This document shows, in pieces, positions 6,978-8,167 of a DNA stretch of 8,167 nucleotides (position 1 is its first letter; each line of letters starts with the position of its first letter). Both the position numbers and the translations under genes were made by a program. The stretch spans positions 1 through 8,167 of the forward strand of contig CALHZD010000083.1 of NCBI GenBank assembly GCA_938040985.1, in the 5' to 3' direction. Source of the DNA: an uncultured Propionivibrio sp. GTDB lineage: Bacteria; Pseudomonadota; Gammaproteobacteria; Burkholderiales; Rhodocyclaceae. The notes under the pieces were generated by a model. The model ran no database searches, was not told the origin of the DNA, and saw only the letters and a list, made by a program, of their open reading frames with translations.

Positions 6978-7418
6978 AGTTCAACCTTGATTACAGCAAT
7001 TCGCCAATGGGCAACAGAAAAATCTACCATTTCAGAGTTTTATACACTAAGGCATCGGAGCTATGGTATGGTTTCTGGATTTTTTCTGGAAGAAAAAGGT
7101 CCTTCTACTATAAAATCAGGACAAGACAGGCGGATTCCAGCTGGAGTATATTCCATGAAGTGGCATAATAGTCCTCGTTTTGGCCGTAAATTACCATTGC
7201 TGTATAATGATCAGGTTCCAGAATCTCGATATATTCTTATCCACAGTGGTAACCATGCCGGGCATACCGAGGGTTGTTTGCTAACAGGATCTACACGATC
7301 TGATAACCAGGTTGGCAATAGTCGGGAAAAGCTTAATTCATTACTGGAGTTTCTAAGTTTTTATGATTTAGATTCTGAAAAATATTTTCTTGAGATTAAG
7401 GAAAACTATTTTGACTAA
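6543..7418 (+). CDS. Tandem DUF5675-like protein, first domain degenerate
   Basis: A 291-residue protein with no signal peptide or membrane segment, made of two copies of one domain (residues 1–145 and 146–291). My hand alignment of 31–144 with 176–289 gives about 64 identities in 114 without a gap. Shared landmarks are 'GMVSGFF', 'TIKS', 'KWHN', 'LPLLYN', 'PES', 'LLTGST' and 'YDLDS'. Copy 2 has 'ILIHSGNHAGHTEGCLL' (231–247), the hallmark of DUF5675, with His234 and Cys245. The same columns in copy 1 are Asn89 and Tyr100, so copy 1 has lost both. The His...Gly-Cys pattern recalls L,D-transpeptidase (YkuD) active sites, so a peptidoglycan-related activity of copy 2 is possible but unproven. 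The ribosome site is weak (TTGGAT upstream). The gene is AT-rich, unlike glgA, and overlaps the next gene by 8 nt. Confidence 0.7.
   Translation: MSTVLIKVTRKWETGKSIISEFHTTGGRYGMVSGFFMEEKDLPTIKSTQGKPIPTGIYTLKWHNTSYRERRLPLLYNHQIPESSRILINNINCSGYEKGYLLTGSTKSYDWIGGSRPKLESLLTFLNCYDLDSGQFAVEIKDGFISSTLITAIRQWATEKSTISEFYTLRHRSYGMVSGFFLEEKGPSTIKSGQDRRIPAGVYSMKWHNSPRFGRKLPLLYNDQVPESRYILIHSGNHAGHTEGCLLTGSTRSDNQVGNSREKLNSLLEFLSFYDLDSEKYFLEIKENYFD
6978..7415 (+). repeat. Internal duplication, unit 2 (intact DUF5675 motif)
   Basis: Encodes residues 146–291 and carries the intact His234 to Cys245 motif. It differs from unit 1 by one extra residue near position 170 and is otherwise collinear. Confidence 0.75.
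7398..7402 (+). promoter_or_regulatory. Ribosome binding site choosing the TTG start at 7411
   Basis: AAGGA inside the end of the DUF5675 gene, 8 nt before TTG 7411. The alternative TTG at 7390 has no purine-rich site in front. This suggests translational coupling of the two genes. Confidence 0.5.
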
Positions 7419-7995
7419 TAAAATATCTTGCAGGATATGGTTTTGTTTATTCATACTGTATATTTTCCCAAGCTTGTCCAATGCGGAAGATTTACATGTC
7501 CGTATCCCAGAAAAATCTAAAATGCATCTTTATGCGCCAGATAGTTATACCAGTCTGGTGAGTTTCACCGGACGTACACAATTAAATGGCTTATTGTTTG
7601 CCATATCCAGAAAAAATATCATTGATGAAGAAGTGCAATGGGAAACTTCCCTTCTTTTTGTGCCGGATATAGCAGAGAATGGTAAGTTACCTGAAGTGCG
7701 CTTTACGAGTGAGGTCAGCAAGAAAACTTTGACAATTGAGCTGAATTTCTTTCAGAAAACTGAAATTGTCGAAGCGATAAGAACAATTTTTGGTAAAAAT
7801 GTAGCTGCTAAAATTGGTAAAAAAACTTTTGTGCTCGCTAAGCAAGGAGCGATAACTTTAGAGTCTTACCGGACTGGTATAGAATGTGACCGCCGCTATC
7901 ATTACGCTCATTTGGTATCATTTGATAGCCAAAAAGACTTGCAAGCATCACAGGCCAGTGCACTGAGCCAGAATTTATCTATTCCGTGCTTCTGA
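7411..7995 (+). CDS. Secreted hypothetical protein with signal peptide
   Basis: I do not recognise the family. The protein has 194 residues from TTG 7411 (201 from TTG 7390). Seen: a Sec-type signal peptide, with basic residues Lys4 and Arg8, a hydrophobic core 'IWFCLFILYIF' and a likely cut after 'SLSNA' (residue 25), giving a mature protein starting EDLHVRIP. There is no lipobox Cys at the cut site. The mature part of about 169 residues looks beta-rich and has only two cysteines, Cys159 and Cys193, which could form a disulfide in the periplasm. The start overlaps the DUF5675 stop (TTGACTAA), so the two are almost certainly co-expressed. Base composition is the same AT-rich type. A periplasmic immunity or partner role for the upstream protein is an inference from layout only. 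Confidence 0.65.
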   Translation: MTNKISCRIWFCLFILYIFPSLSNAEDLHVRIPEKSKMHLYAPDSYTSLVSFTGRTQLNGLLFAISRKNIIDEEVQWETSLLFVPDIAENGKLPEVRFTSEVSKKTLTIELNFFQKTEIVEAIRTIFGKNVAAKIGKKTFVLAKQGAITLESYRTGIECDRRYHYAHLVSFDSQKDLQASQASALSQNLSIPCF

Positions 7996-8067
7996 TACGG
8001 TATTCTTGATTGATCACCTACTCAGAAATACTTTTTATTTTGGGATAAGGGTAATGGATAGCAAAGT

Positions 8068-8167
8068 CTGGCCGATACCGTTGTTGATGCCTCGCCGGAA
8101 AATCTGCAATCCGGCCGTGCGACGGGGTTCGTGTTTGACGAAGCGACGCGCTACGCACTGGGCGCGC
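8068..8167 (+). pseudogene. glgA: glgA 3' fragment, direct repeat copy 2 (runs off window)
   Basis: Duplicates glgA 6207–6306 with one substitution, which would change Asp419 to Gly. In the GlgA frame a TAG lies just upstream (8059–8061) and no start is available, so this is an untranslated remnant or the displaced native 3' end of glgA. It begins exactly where the AT-rich module ends. How far it continues is not visible. Confidence 0.8.

Larger units (their letters stand above)
6410..8067. mobile_element. AT-rich inserted module between glgA repeats
   Basis: Composition changes sharply at the end of glgA. For example, 5041–5100 has 46 G/C of 60, while 6541–6600 has 20 and 7741–7800 has 17. 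GC-rich sequence returns exactly at 8068, where the second glgA copy begins. The module carries two overlapping plus-strand genes and no transposase, integrase or terminal inverted repeat that I can see. It is bracketed by direct repeats of glgA sequence. The left edge is judged from base composition and is approximate, while the right edge is exact. Acquisition by horizontal transfer is inferred. Confidence 0.55.

Noticed and set aside
7985..8001. CCGT...ACGG as a terminator after the secreted protein gene
   Set aside because: A four-base stem, partly inside the coding end and not followed by a T-run.

Overview
The core of this window (about 1050–6450) is a GC-rich, plus-strand glycogen-synthesis cluster: the 3' part of pgi, then pgm, glgC and glgA. 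Together these lead from fructose-6-phosphate through glucose-6-phosphate, glucose-1-phosphate and ADP-glucose to alpha-1,4-glucan. The protein types (bacterial GlgA and GlgC, a PGM1-like phosphoglucomutase, proteobacterial-type Pgi) and the high GC suggest a Gram-negative bacterium. A betaproteobacterium such as a Rhodocyclales relative is my best guess, but that is inference.

Left of it (1 to about 1060) is a minus-strand block of phage tail genes: the C-terminal part of a baseplate J-like protein, a DUF2313/XkdU-like tail protein, and the first codons of a tail-fibre-like protein. The gene order is that of a contractile-tail phage. At about 1050–1063 the baseplate gene and pgi run head-on into each other, each missing its N-terminal part. 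This is either a rearrangement breakpoint or an assembly chimera.

Right of glgA (about 6410–8067) composition switches abruptly to AT-rich. This insert holds two overlapping genes: a protein made of two tandem DUF5675-like domains, the first of which has lost the conserved His and Cys, and a small protein with a clear signal peptide. The window then ends in a second copy of glgA sequence: 8068–8167 matches 6207–6306 at 99 of 100 bases. The AT-rich two-gene module is therefore flanked by direct repeats of the 3' part of glgA. This is the most interesting structure here: a foreign cargo, possibly an effector–immunity-like pair, bracketed by a partial duplication of its host gene.

No tRNA, rRNA, CRISPR array, transposase or integrase is visible. 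There is no gene-free stretch longer than about 130 bp. The gaps are 1752–1883, 3522–3617, 4893–4997 (containing a 26-bp perfect palindrome), 6450–6542 and 7996–8067.
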